From Niabella aurantiaca DSM 17617 (lineage in GTDB: Bacteria > Bacteroidota > Bacteroidia > Chitinophagales > Chitinophagaceae): a DNA stretch of 64,000 nt. The stretch lies in assembly GCF_000374125.1 (NCBI RefSeq), contig NZ_KB893628.1:78910-142909 (forward strand), in the 5' to 3' direction. Position numbers and translations under genes: made by a program. This document shows, in pieces, positions 26,993 to 35,651 of this stretch; the stretch's first letter is position 1; the number at the start of each line of letters is the position of its first letter. The notes below the pieces were generated by a model. The model made no database searches. It saw nothing but the letters and a program-made list of their open reading frames with translations, and was not told the origin of the DNA.

Positions 26993-27048
26993 TAAAAGTA
27001 GAAGTTAAATATTACCAAATCATTACCGGAGGGTGTTGATTGTGTTAA
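26993..27048 (-). promoter_or_regulatory. lipoprotein promoter with PhoB-like 11-bp repeats
   Basis: On the plus strand ATATTACC (27009) and TCATTACC (27020) are 11 bp apart, and GTGTTAAC (27042) is in the same 11-bp phase. A near-consensus -7 element TACTTTTA (minus strand, 26993-27000) lies 8 bp from the nearest repeat, leaving a leader of about 15 nt. The geometry matches the array at 29861. Confidence 0.6.
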
Positions 27049-27054
27049 CGATCT

Positions 27055-29829
27055 TTAGAATTTATAGGTATAGGAAAGGGTTACGGTAGTACCCGGCCGG
27101 TATTCTTCCAGGATCCAGTCCTTGTTCAATGTATTCATTCCGTTCTGGAACGAGCTTCCGTCAAATTTTTCGTTTCCGTTCTGATCAAAATAGAACCGGA
27201 TGGGCGCATTCAGTATATCTTTTGCATTGAGTTTGAACGAGCTCCTGGGGCTTACCTGGTACGACACCTGGGCATCCAGCAGGTTGCGCGGCATTTCATA
27301 TACCATTCCATACAGGTTACCGCCTACCAGGTCGATCCGCTGTCCGATCCTGTTGTACAGCACATTTGCACCAAACTTATTGTCTCTTGTCTGATAAGAA
27401 AGTCCGGTATTAATGGCATACGGCGACTGGCCGGTCAGCGGTCTGTCTGTGATCGTAGACCCGTCCGGCAGGTACAGCGGTCCATCCAGCTTCACCTTTG
27501 ACTGGATCAGCGCCACATTCGTATAAAATTCCAGTTGCCTCAGTCCTTCACTGATAAAGTTCAGTTTCTTTCTTATCTCCGCTTCAAACCCGATGTTGGT
27601 GGCCGATGGGAAGTTGTTGGTGGTTACCTCCAGTGCACTTTGTGCCTTGTAGATCGATGTTTCGATCGTGTTCCTGAACTTTTTGTAAAACAGGGAGGCG
27701 GAAATAATTTCACCAGGCGCCATGAACCATTCATATTTCAGGTCAAAGTTGTCAATTTGAGAGCGGGTAAGATCCGGGTTCCCCAATACATTCGCCATCC
27801 GCTCAAAGTCATAATAATAGAACGGTGCAACCTCCCTGAACTCCGGCCGGCCCAGGCTTCTGAAATAAGAGGCCCGCAGGTTGGTCTTTGGTGTTATCGA
27901 ATAAGTGAAGTTCGCCGATGGTAAAACATCCGTCCACGTTTTGCTGAAATTCTGCGATGAGTTTACGTTCAGCTTATAGTATTCGTACCGGACACCCCAT
28001 ACCAGGCGCAGCTTGTTGGTGAACTTGTTGTCCAGCAGCACATACCCCGCATAGTTGCCGGCATTAGCGGTATAACGGTCCTGCCCCTGGGTAAGATCTT
28101 TTAGCGAGTAGATACCGGAGTTGATCACACCGGGGGTAAATAACTGATCGATCGGGCTGCGCAATACCTCTTCCTCATTGGGGCCTCCGGGATTGATCAC
28201 GGGGCCGATCATCCTGTTTTTATCATCACGATCCCTGTAGGCCGCAAATCCGCCGAATTTAACAGATGATTTTTCAAACAGGTTCACGGGCACTTTCAGG
28301 TTCACCGCGCCGTTGTAGATCTTTTCGTTCAGGTCGCCAAACAGCCGGTTGTTCTCCCTCCCCAGGTTTCCCAGGTCTGCAATAAATGCATTGCTGGTTC
28401 CCATAGACCGGGAATAGCCCACTTTACGTTGGTCCGGCCGGTTATTGGTCACCAGGTTAAAGGAGGCCAGGTAATCCAGCACCACGCCATTTTCACCCAG
28501 CTTATTTTCTCCTTTAAATGTATTCTTAAGCAGTGATTTCTGGATCAGGTCAAAGGCATAGAAACGGATATCGCTGCCCCGGCCCAGGTTGGAGCCTTCC
28601 CTGTAGAGGAGATTGTCATCAAAGATCCGGTTGTATAAATTCTTAAAAGAGTACTTCCCCTTCTCGGTCTGATAAGATAAGTTAAGCAGGGCCCCTATAT
28701 TACTGGAATATTTATATGTATTGTCATTATAATTATAATCGTCATATTGGCGTAAGACATCTTTTTTTACGGTTTCGGAGTGGGTATAGGTAATCCCTGC
28801 CGTATAACCGAATTTGTTCCCGTTCTCAAAGATCCGCAGGTCGCCCATATTTGCCTGCAGGTTGAGCTGTGGCAGCGCCTTTCTTGTTTTTATATTGAAA
28901 TCGTTGTTCAGGCTCAAAAGCGCGCTGTTGACCTGTTCCTGGCTAAGCTGTCTTCCTTCGATCGCATCGGTGCCCGGAAAGCTGGCGGGCAGCTGGCGGG
29001 CGCCGTTATCAAAGCCCAGGAAGTCCGTCCCGGACCGGTATCCCGATCTGAAATCTTTAAAGGTAGCAACAGAATTATACCCTATCCCCAGTGTGAAATC
29101 GATGAACTTGCGTGTAGGCACTTCCTTGGTGATTACATTGATCACCCCTCCTGCAAAATCTGCCGGCAGGTCGGGGGTACCCGCTTTGGTAATGATCATG
29201 TTATCGATCATTGAAGAAGGTATGATATCGAAAGAAAAAGCTTTCCTGTTGGGCTCGGTGCTGGGCAGTAAGCTACCGTCTGTAAGGCCCAGGTTATAAC
29301 GGTCGTTCAATCCCCGGATGATCACAAATTTGTTGTCCTGTATGGTTGTGCCGCTTACTCTTTTTAATACATCCCCGGTCGACCGGTCCGGCGATTTACG
29401 GATGGCCTCGGCCGAGATCCCGTCTGAGATGGAAGCGCTGGTACGCTGTGCCTGGTACAAAGACGCTACGGTGCCCTGCTGACGTGCCCTTGCCGATACC
29501 ACAACACCTGCCAGCTCCCCGGAGGCCGGCGTTAGGGTTACGGTCAGCCCGCTGTCTGCAACATAGGCCTCCTGCTTGTATGGGATGGTTTGTGTAATAT
29601 AGTTAAGCGCCGTTACTTTTATAGTAGCCGATTGATTACTTCCTACGTTTATGCGAAATGCTCCGTCTGACTCGGATATGGCGCCTTTATTGGATCCTTC
29701 GATCAACAACGTAGCACCGGCAACCGGTTCACCTGTTACCGCGTTTGTTATTTTCCCCGTAATATTCTGAGAAAAAATATAATTACTGAGAATGATTAAA
29801 AGCCCTGTGAGCAGCAGCCTAATTTGCAT
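27055..29829 (-). CDS. TonB-dependent receptor, probably phosphate-starvation related
   Basis: The 924-residue protein has a signal peptide (1-20, ending NYIFSQ), a carboxypeptidase-D-like domain (ITGKITNAVTGEPVAGATL), a plug (about 125-240, with KRVSGTTIQDNKFVIIRGLN) and a barrel ending LSYTYKF with terminal Phe. It lacks the SusC signature and is not a SusC; its partner is the beta-helix lipoprotein downstream, not a SusD. It is divergent from the DUF47 and PiT phosphate genes across 276 bp containing six in-phase 11-bp repeats. It probably imports a phosphorus compound under PhoB control (inference). Confidence 0.92.
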   Translation of the reverse strand: MQIRLLLTGLLIILSNYIFSQNITGKITNAVTGEPVAGATLLIEGSNKGAISESDGAFRINVGSNQSATIKVTALNYITQTIPYKQEAYVADSGLTVTLTPASGELAGVVVSARARQQGTVASLYQAQRTSASISDGISAEAIRKSPDRSTGDVLKRVSGTTIQDNKFVIIRGLNDRYNLGLTDGSLLPSTEPNRKAFSFDIIPSSMIDNMIITKAGTPDLPADFAGGVINVITKEVPTRKFIDFTLGIGYNSVATFKDFRSGYRSGTDFLGFDNGARQLPASFPGTDAIEGRQLSQEQVNSALLSLNNDFNIKTRKALPQLNLQANMGDLRIFENGNKFGYTAGITYTHSETVKKDVLRQYDDYNYNDNTYKYSSNIGALLNLSYQTEKGKYSFKNLYNRIFDDNLLYREGSNLGRGSDIRFYAFDLIQKSLLKNTFKGENKLGENGVVLDYLASFNLVTNNRPDQRKVGYSRSMGTSNAFIADLGNLGRENNRLFGDLNEKIYNGAVNLKVPVNLFEKSSVKFGGFAAYRDRDDKNRMIGPVINPGGPNEEEVLRSPIDQLFTPGVINSGIYSLKDLTQGQDRYTANAGNYAGYVLLDNKFTNKLRLVWGVRYEYYKLNVNSSQNFSKTWTDVLPSANFTYSITPKTNLRASYFRSLGRPEFREVAPFYYYDFERMANVLGNPDLTRSQIDNFDLKYEWFMAPGEIISASLFYKKFRNTIETSIYKAQSALEVTTNNFPSATNIGFEAEIRKKLNFISEGLRQLEFYTNVALIQSKVKLDGPLYLPDGSTITDRPLTGQSPYAINTGLSYQTRDNKFGANVLYNRIGQRIDLVGGNLYGMVYEMPRNLLDAQVSYQVSPRSSFKLNAKDILNAPIRFYFDQNGNEKFDGSSFQNGMNTLNKDWILEEYRPGTTVTLSYTYKF

Positions 29830-29843
29830 ATTGAATATTTCTG

Positions 29844-29922
29844 CAAAGATTCAGATCACATTGTTACCCCATTGTTACCGCCATGTTACCAAATCATCAC
29901 GTCAGCATTACCATAATGTTAA
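29844..29922 (-). promoter_or_regulatory. PhoB-like tandem repeat array and -7 element of the TonB receptor gene
   Basis: On the plus strand six segments begin every 11 bp: TTGTTAC (29861), TTGTTAC (29872), ATGTTAC (29883), TCATCAC (29894), GCATTAC (29905) and ATGTTAA (29916); four are followed by C. Seven-bp direct repeats with 4-bp spacers are the geometry of Pho boxes. A near-consensus -7 element AATCTTTG (minus strand, 29844-29851) lies 9 bp from the first repeat, so the array takes the -35 place, as for PhoB-activated promoters. Confidence 0.7.
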
Positions 29923-30075
29923 GCCGCAGGTGCTGCTTGCATTTTCTGTTGAAAACGGTTGTCTTTTCCGTTAAAATCAGGCGCTCCTAATCAAAAAACC
30001 CAAATGAAAGTCCAAATCCTATATTAAGGAATTATTAATTCCTGTAATTTTATAATTATACTACAATGAAGGAGA

Positions 30076-30083
30076 TAATTTTG
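30076..30083 (+). promoter_or_regulatory. -7 promoter element of the DUF47/PiT operon
   Basis: TAATTTTG is a perfect TAnnTTTG match 22 bp before the ATG at 30106. No GTTACC-type repeat is positioned in front of it, so this operon is probably not activated like the divergent receptor gene. Confidence 0.5.
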
Positions 30084-30105
30084 CCACCAATTTTAAAAAC
30101 ATACC

Positions 30106-30753
30106 ATGGGACTTAACTCTTTTCTAAAAATTTTCACCCCCAGCAATACCGTTTTTTTTGAATTGTTTGAGAAGATCGCTGCCAATGTAGCTTCAATGGG
30201 TAAACTTTTAAAACAGATGGTCAATGAAACCGATGCGGACAAGCGCAATTCCCTTTCCCAGGCCATTATTGATATGGAGCATGGTAACGATGAATTAACG
30301 CACAGCGTATTTACAGAATTGGGCAGGAACTTTATTACTCCGTTTGACCGCGAAGACATTCACTCCCTGGCCACTTCCCTCGATGATATTGCCGATTATA
30401 TTTATGCTACAGCAAAAAAGATCACCACCTACCGGGTAAACCCCAATGAAACCGGTATGCACAAAATGGCTGAGCTGATCGTTCAGGCAGCAGAAGAGGT
30501 ACAGGCCGCTGTAATGGAACTGCGGGACATGAAAAAGGTACGGAATATTACTGAGGCCCTTGTAAAGATCAACAGTATTGAGAATCAGGCCGATGATGTT
30601 TTTGACTTAAGTATCGAATATCTATTTGATACCGAAGCAGATGCCAAAGAGGTCATCAAGAAGCGGGAGGTATATCAGGCAATGGAAGTAGTTACGGATA
30701 AGTGTGAAGACGTAGGAAATGTGATCGAATCCATTATTATCAAATACGCCTAA
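30106..30753 (+). CDS. DUF47 / PhoU-like phosphate transport regulator
   Basis: The 215-residue all-helical protein belongs to the DUF47 (PhoU_div) family. It carries the acidic, putative metal-binding segments DMEHGNDELTH and FDREDIHSLATSLDDIADYIYAT, and the second repeat half with ENQADDVFDLSIEYLF and TDKCEDVGNVIESIIIKYA. Such proteins accompany PiT transporters and are thought to modulate phosphate uptake in the cytoplasm. It precedes the PiT gene by 97 bp on the same strand, a very widespread pair. Confidence 0.93.
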   Translation: MGLNSFLKIFTPSNTVFFELFEKIAANVASMGKLLKQMVNETDADKRNSLSQAIIDMEHGNDELTHSVFTELGRNFITPFDREDIHSLATSLDDIADYIYATAKKITTYRVNPNETGMHKMAELIVQAAEEVQAAVMELRDMKKVRNITEALVKINSIENQADDVFDLSIEYLFDTEADAKEVIKKREVYQAMEVVTDKCEDVGNVIESIIIKYA

Positions 30754-30850
30754 ATTAGATTTAGGTTAAGGTTAAGATCCGGGAGCGCTTCTATACGAAC
30801 CAGCAGCTCCTTAACATCAAACTTTAAACGTAAAACTTCAAACCTTCTTC

Positions 30851-32083
30851 ATGTTTACCTATCTCGTTGTTATCATATCCCTGGCATTAATATTTGACTA
30901 CATCAACGGGTTTCATGATGCGGCCAACTCCATTGCTACCGTTGTATCGACAAAAGTGCTGACCCCTTTTCAGGCGGTGATATGGGCGGCCCTTTTCAAT
31001 TTTGTGGCTTATTTTATTTTTAAGGACCACGGGGTAGCCAATACCATTGCCAAAACCGTCAAAGAGAACTTTATCGATCTCAACGTGATTTTTGCCGGGC
31101 TGATCGCGGCCATTATCTGGAACCTGTTTACCTGGTGGCGGGGTATTCCGTCTTCTTCCTCGCATACGCTGATCGGCGGGTTTGCCGGGGCGGGTATCTC
31201 CCACGCTATCGGAATGGGCGCCGGCAACCCGTTTACGGCGGTGAACTCCAGTGTGATCCTTACCATTGCCGCGTTTATTTTCCTGGCCCCCATCATCGGG
31301 ATGATCATCGCATTCCTTTTTTCCATCTGGTTCATCAATTCATTTAAAAAAGGCTGGCGGGTAAAACTTTTTTCCTTCCTGGTGGTAGCTGCAGTATTTG
31401 TTTTTTTAAGCCTCGTCCTGGAAACAGATCCGGCCATGCTGAAATCGCACTATGAATCCTATTTCCTGAAGCTTATTTTCTATTCCCACAACTTTAAATT
31501 CATCCTGCTGGGGCTCATCCTGATCATTATGGCCCTGTTCTCCCTGTTTTTAAGCGGGCTGAATGCACACCGGGCCAATATCTGGTTCAAGCGGCTGCAG
31601 TTGGTTTCTTCCGCTATCTTTAGTATCGGGCACGGTGGCAACGATGCCCAAAAGGTGATGGGCATCATTATGGCAGCGCTGGTGGCCTATGACCCCGGTG
31701 CCTATAACCTGAACCATATGGTGGTTTGGGTACCGCTGGCCTGTTATACCGCCATTGCCCTGGGCACGATGAGCGGCGGCTGGAAAATTGTAAAGACGAT
31801 GGGTACCAAGATCACCAAGGTAACCCCTTTTGAGGGGGTAGCCGCAGAAACCGCAGGTGCTCTTACCCTGTTTGCCACGGAGGCGATGAAGATCCCCGTG
31901 AGCACCACGCATACCATTACCGGCTCCATCATGGGGGTAGGCGCTACCAAGCGTTTATCTGCCGTACGCTGGGGGGTAACCATCAACCTGGTTTGGGCCT
32001 GGATCCTGACCATACCGGTGAGCGCGGTGCTGGCCAGCCTCGTTTATTTCATCATGAAACTGGTCGTTCCGGGGATCCAGTAG
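30851..32083 (+). CDS. PiT-family inorganic phosphate transporter
   Basis: The 410-residue integral membrane protein (PHO4 family) has about ten hydrophobic segments and the two duplicated signature motifs: GFHDAANSIATVVSTKVL near residue 20 and GHGGNDAQKVMGII near 265. Conserved GGxAGAGISHA and STTHTITGSIMGVGA elements are also visible. It imports phosphate, usually as a metal-phosphate complex with protons, across the inner membrane at low affinity. It is downstream of the DUF47 gene; the divergent receptor/lipoprotein pair could supply phosphate across the outer membrane. Confidence 0.96.
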   Translation: MFTYLVVIISLALIFDYINGFHDAANSIATVVSTKVLTPFQAVIWAALFNFVAYFIFKDHGVANTIAKTVKENFIDLNVIFAGLIAAIIWNLFTWWRGIPSSSSHTLIGGFAGAGISHAIGMGAGNPFTAVNSSVILTIAAFIFLAPIIGMIIAFLFSIWFINSFKKGWRVKLFSFLVVAAVFVFLSLVLETDPAMLKSHYESYFLKLIFYSHNFKFILLGLILIIMALFSLFLSGLNAHRANIWFKRLQLVSSAIFSIGHGGNDAQKVMGIIMAALVAYDPGAYNLNHMVVWVPLACYTAIALGTMSGGWKIVKTMGTKITKVTPFEGVAAETAGALTLFATEAMKIPVSTTHTITGSIMGVGATKRLSAVRWGVTINLVWAWILTIPVSAVLASLVYFIMKLVVPGIQ

Positions 32084-32233
32084 AAATTCAAAATCATACA
32101 ACGGCAAATAGAAGTATCCGAAACCCGGTTACTTTTTTTGTATCTTAACAGATACTGATTTTTCTCAAATCGAGAATCGGGCATCCTGAATCTAAAAAAA
32201 AAATCCGCACCTTTGTGACTCAATAAAAATTAT

Positions 32234-33259
32234 ATGAGTAAGATTTTGGTGACAGGTGGTTGTGGCTATATCGGGTCGCATACCATTGTAGACTTAATTG
32301 AAAACGGATACGAGGTCATTTCGGTGGACAATAACAGCCGTTCGCAGCCTTTTGTCCTGGAAAACGTTGGAAAAATCACCGGCAAAAATGTGAAGAACTA
32401 CAAAGTGGATCTTTGCAATTTTGATGACACCCATGCTATTTTTGAGGAGAACCCGGATATAACGGGCATCATTCATTTTGCCGCATACAAGGCTGTGGGA
32501 GAATCGGTAGAAATGCCCCTGGTGTATTATGAAAACAACCTGAATTCGCTGATCAATATTTTAAAATGCGCCCGGGATTTTGGCACCCCATATTTTGTGT
32601 TTTCTTCGTCCTGTACAGTATATGGAAACCCGGATAAGATACCGGTTGTGGAAACCACGCCTACAAAACCGGCAGAATCGCCCTATGGAGCTACCAAGCA
32701 AATGGGTGAGCAGATCCTGACCGATTTTGCAAAAGTATATGATGCCAATGTGATTGCGCTGCGTTATTTTAACCCGGTAGGAGCACACCCCTCCATCCGG
32801 ATCGGAGAGCTGCCCATCGGACGTCCCCAGAACCTGGTGCCGGCCATTACGCAAACCGCCATCGGAAAGCTTCCCAAAATGACGGTTTACGGTGCCGACT
32901 ATGATACAAGAGATGGCTCCTGCCTGCGTGATTTTATTCATGTAAGCGATATTGCCCATGCGCATACCCTGGCCATAAAATACCTGGAGGGAACGAAAAA
33001 CAAGAGCAATTATGAGATCTTTAACCTGGGAACCGGGAACGGGGTTACGGTGTTGGAAGCCATTCAATCCTTTGAAAAAGTAAGCGGTGTAAAACTGAAT
33101 TACGAGATCGGTCCCCGCCGGCCGGGCGATGTGATCGCCATCTATGCCAATAACGACCATGCCGTAAAAAGCCTGGGCTGGGAGATCAGATACGGCCTGG
33201 ATGATATGATGCGTACCGCATGGGAATGGGAGCAGAAACTGGCAAAAGAGCAGCAGTAA
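32234..33259 (+). CDS. galE: UDP-glucose 4-epimerase
   Basis: The 341-residue short-chain dehydrogenase-type protein has the NAD-binding GGCGYIGSH (8-16), the catalytic Ser in FSSSCTVYG and the Y151-x3-K155 pair in SPYGATK, all canonical for GalE, and the family's normal length. GalE interconverts UDP-glucose and UDP-galactose in the cytoplasm for galactose use and for surface glycan synthesis. It is monocistronic, has a 7/8 -7 match CACCTTTG (32208-32215), and ends in a long hairpin at 33283. Confidence 0.96.
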   Translation: MSKILVTGGCGYIGSHTIVDLIENGYEVISVDNNSRSQPFVLENVGKITGKNVKNYKVDLCNFDDTHAIFEENPDITGIIHFAAYKAVGESVEMPLVYYENNLNSLINILKCARDFGTPYFVFSSSCTVYGNPDKIPVVETTPTKPAESPYGATKQMGEQILTDFAKVYDANVIALRYFNPVGAHPSIRIGELPIGRPQNLVPAITQTAIGKLPKMTVYGADYDTRDGSCLRDFIHVSDIAHAHTLAIKYLEGTKNKSNYEIFNLGTGNGVTVLEAIQSFEKVSGVKLNYEIGPRRPGDVIAIYANNDHAVKSLGWEIRYGLDDMMRTAWEWEQKLAKEQQ

Positions 33260-33282
33260 ACCCCCATCCGGCACCATATTAT

Positions 33283-33334
33283 AAAGATTCGTGTTTTATA
33301 TAGTTAAAGCAACTGTATGAAATACGAATCTTTT
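33283..33334 (+). terminator. long perfect hairpin downstream of galE
   Basis: AAAGATTCGT (33283-33292) pairs with ACGAATCTTT (33324-33333), and the inner segment TTTTATATAGTT pairs with AACTGTATGAAA around a 5-nt loop AAAGC. In plus-strand RNA this gives 23 consecutive pairs including three G-U wobbles; on the minus strand these would be mismatches. It lies 23 bp after galE and ends in TTTT, so it is a probable terminator for galE. Confidence 0.75.
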
Positions 33335-33480
33335 ACATAGATGATCAATAAAATATTGGATACGATATGGCGTCTTAAAGAATATTGTATCTGCGATGTC
33401 GTTGAAAACAAAGGAACAAATCGTCATCCCATATGGGTTTTAGTTTATCTAAAAACAGAACCGTTTAGATAACCCCACCA

Positions 33481-34578
33481 TCATTCCGGTTTTAAAAACG
33501 CATTCTTTATCATGGCCCCGATACCCGGTACCTCCGGAACTTCAATTACGCCTTTCTCCTTATAAAGGATGCCCCCCTCAACAGGATCTTCGCTGAACAT
33601 CAGTGCCGTGTCAAAATCAAAATAAACAATATTCGGACTGCAAAGCGCCAGGTGGGCAAAAGCCGTCATGGCCAGCCGCGATTCCAGGAAGGCGCCGATC
33701 TGTATTTCCATGCCGGCGGCTTCCGCCAGCCGGATCACTTGCAAAGCGTTATAAATACCGCCGCTTTTTCCAAGTTTGATGTTGATCCGGTCACAGGCAT
33801 CCAGATCGATCAGCCGTTTTGCGTCGTGCTGATCACCACAGCTTTCATCAGCCATCACAGGAACAGGACTTTCTGCTTTTATCCGGGGCAGCTGCATAAA
33901 TTCCCAACGGGGTACGGGCTCTTCGCAGTGCTGGATATTAAAGGGTTCAAGGGCCTTCAGGGTTTCGATCGCTTCGGTCACTTCCCAGCCCTGGTTGGCG
34001 TCCACACGCAGTGGGATCTCATTGCCCACGGCTTCCCGTATGGCCCGTATCCGCTCCACATCCTGTGCGCCTCCTTTACCGATCTTTACTTTAATGACCG
34101 GAAAACCCGCTTCCTTTATCTTTAAGGCATCGGCCGCCATTTTCCCGGGAGCGTCTACGCTTACAGTATAGTCGGTAGCTATTTCCTTATTCTTTTCACC
34201 GCCCAGGAACCGGTAAAGCGGCAGCCCCGCATGTTTGGCCGCAATATCATACAGGGCCATATCAAAAGCACTTTTGATACTCTTATTGCCATAAATAATG
34301 CGATCCATATCCGCTACCCGGTCTGCGATGCCCAGCGGGTCTTTGCCCAGCAGCGCCTTCTCAAAATACCGCCCTACGATCAGGCCGGTATCTGCCGACT
34401 CGCCGTTGATGCTCATAAAAGGGCTGCACTCTCCCCAACCGGTAATGCCGGCATTGGTCTCTATTTGTACCACCACGCTTTCTGCGTTATACATTGGCCC
34501 CAGGGAAATGATAAAGGGTTCTTTTAAGGGAATAAACAGCCTGTACAGTCCGATCTTCGTAATGGTCAAAGTTTGCAT
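33481..34578 (-). CDS. dipeptide epimerase (enolase superfamily)
   Basis: The 365-residue protein has the two-domain enolase-superfamily layout. Catalytic K163-x-K165 (VIKVKIG), metal ligands D193 (VDANQGW), E219/E220 (HCEEPV) and D244 (MADES), and the second base K268 (NIKLGKSGG) are all present. The D321-x-D323 motif (YFDFDTAL) is the feature that in dipeptide epimerases binds the substrate amino group, so it probably epimerises L,L- to L,D-dipeptides such as murein fragments. It is cytoplasmic and monocistronic. Exact dipeptide specificity cannot be read. Confidence 0.92.
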   Translation of the reverse strand: MQTLTITKIGLYRLFIPLKEPFIISLGPMYNAESVVVQIETNAGITGWGECSPFMSINGESADTGLIVGRYFEKALLGKDPLGIADRVADMDRIIYGNKSIKSAFDMALYDIAAKHAGLPLYRFLGGEKNKEIATDYTVSVDAPGKMAADALKIKEAGFPVIKVKIGKGGAQDVERIRAIREAVGNEIPLRVDANQGWEVTEAIETLKALEPFNIQHCEEPVPRWEFMQLPRIKAESPVPVMADESCGDQHDAKRLIDLDACDRINIKLGKSGGIYNALQVIRLAEAAGMEIQIGAFLESRLAMTAFAHLALCSPNIVYFDFDTALMFSEDPVEGGILYKEKGVIEVPEVPGIGAMIKNAFLKPE

Positions 34579-34855
34579 CTGCTAAAAATACAATTATTCC
34601 CCGTTTATAAAAAACAACCTTAACGACCCGCTTCCATTTTAAATCCAATAGGATTGCAAGAGCCGGGAGCCGCGGGTTTTATCCATAATCTCTTTTATGG
34701 TTTCACTATATTGGATACGCTTTTATCTGACCATTTCAATTTAAAAGGACCCGCTAGGGCGGATGCATCGCGAGGAAAAACAAAGCAAAAGTAACGGCGG
34801 TCTGTAAGCGTTTTCATGCTTTTAATTTGGACAGGACCCGTACTGTTTTGATCGC

Positions 34856-35317
34856 TTAGAACGCGGCCTTTGAAGACAAGGCGGCAGGCAGGTTCCGATA
34901 TGTCCGTTCAAATATATTAACGCCGCCATCATTCACACATGCCGGGGATCCGATCGTCAATTGATCGTCACCATTTAAGCGGATAGCATACTCTTTCCCG
35001 GAATTATAGGTGGTGTGGAGCATGGTCGATTTTTCCTCGTCTCCGCATACGATCTTTTCATAAATTATAAACGCTGCCTGTTCGGTCTTTTTGTTTTTGC
35101 CGTTATACACTTCCATGACTCCGTTGGAATTCAAAAAAACATATTGGGGCGTTTCAGGATAGGGCGTCAGCAACTGACCGAAACCACCCGTTGTACCGGT
35201 CAGCTTCCAGGCGCCCAAGAACTTCTGATGCTCTTTTGTAACATTTTCAGAAGATTTTTTGCAGGAAAATCCTAAGATCATCATGATAAGCAGTACTGTA
35301 GCAGTTAATCGTTGCAT
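34856..35317 (-). CDS. small lipocalin-like lipoprotein of unknown function
   Basis: This 153-residue protein has a lipoprotein signal with a lipobox-like FSC (ILGFSCKKSSE), then FLGAWKLTGTTGG, the W-K-L-T first strand of small lipocalin-like domains, and VFLNSNGVMEVYNGK. Two Cys (CGDEE and PACVNDG) might form a disulfide. Such proteins are abundant in Chitinophagaceae and uncharacterised. It has its own promoter region and no partner gene. The relic at 25215 has the same kind of W-x-L-T-E-T strand. Confidence 0.8.
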   Translation of the reverse strand: MQRLTATVLLIMMILGFSCKKSSENVTKEHQKFLGAWKLTGTTGGFGQLLTPYPETPQYVFLNSNGVMEVYNGKNKKTEQAAFIIYEKIVCGDEEKSTMLHTTYNSGKEYAIRLNGDDQLTIGSPACVNDGGVNIFERTYRNLPAALSSKAAF

Positions 35318-35651
35318 AAATATTAGGTTTATCGTTCAAAAATGGCTTTATAATGAACCGGTATCAAAACGATCTTTATAAATGTATGATCCGCCCGGAG
35401 CACAGGCCGCGGTTTGTTCCTTCACAAATCATTTAATAACATGGATGCCGGTCTTTTTTAAACGGAATTTTCGAAAAGATCGCAACAGCCGCTTGAAAAT
35501 AAAGCGTCTATTTTAATGTCCGCCGCTATGGCTCAGGACTACCGCATTAAAAATAAAAGAAGCTGTATCAAAGCCTTTATTCTGTCTTGCCGAATGACAA
35601 CACGTTATAAATCGACTTTGAAACAGCCCCTTGATTTCAAAAGCTTCCGGA
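35318..35651. other. intergenic region between lipocalin-like gene and S46 peptidase gene
   Basis: These 334 bp hold a candidate -7 element for the lipocalin-like gene (minus strand TCGTTTTG, 35365-35372, 7/8 match) and the terminator-like hairpin of the peptidase gene at 35561-35627. I see nothing else coding or structured. Confidence 0.45.
35561..35627 (-). terminator. terminator-type inverted repeat with 42-nt insert
   Basis: AGCTGTATCAAAG (35561-35573) and CTTTGAAACAGC (35616-35627) pair over 12 positions with one mismatch, enclosing 42 nt. The arms match those of the terminator at 22956, where the loop is 6 nt. It lies just downstream of the S46 peptidase gene. Confidence 0.6.

Noticed and set aside
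30757-30775. AGGTTAAGGTTAAG direct repeats between DUF47 and PiT genes as a further PhoB-like site.
   Set aside because: The period is 6 bp, not 11, and no -7 box follows at the right distance.
33445-33472. Inverted repeat TTATCTAAA / TTTAGATAA after the dipeptide epimerase gene, as a terminator.
   Set aside because: The stem is AT-only and not followed by a T-run; too weak.
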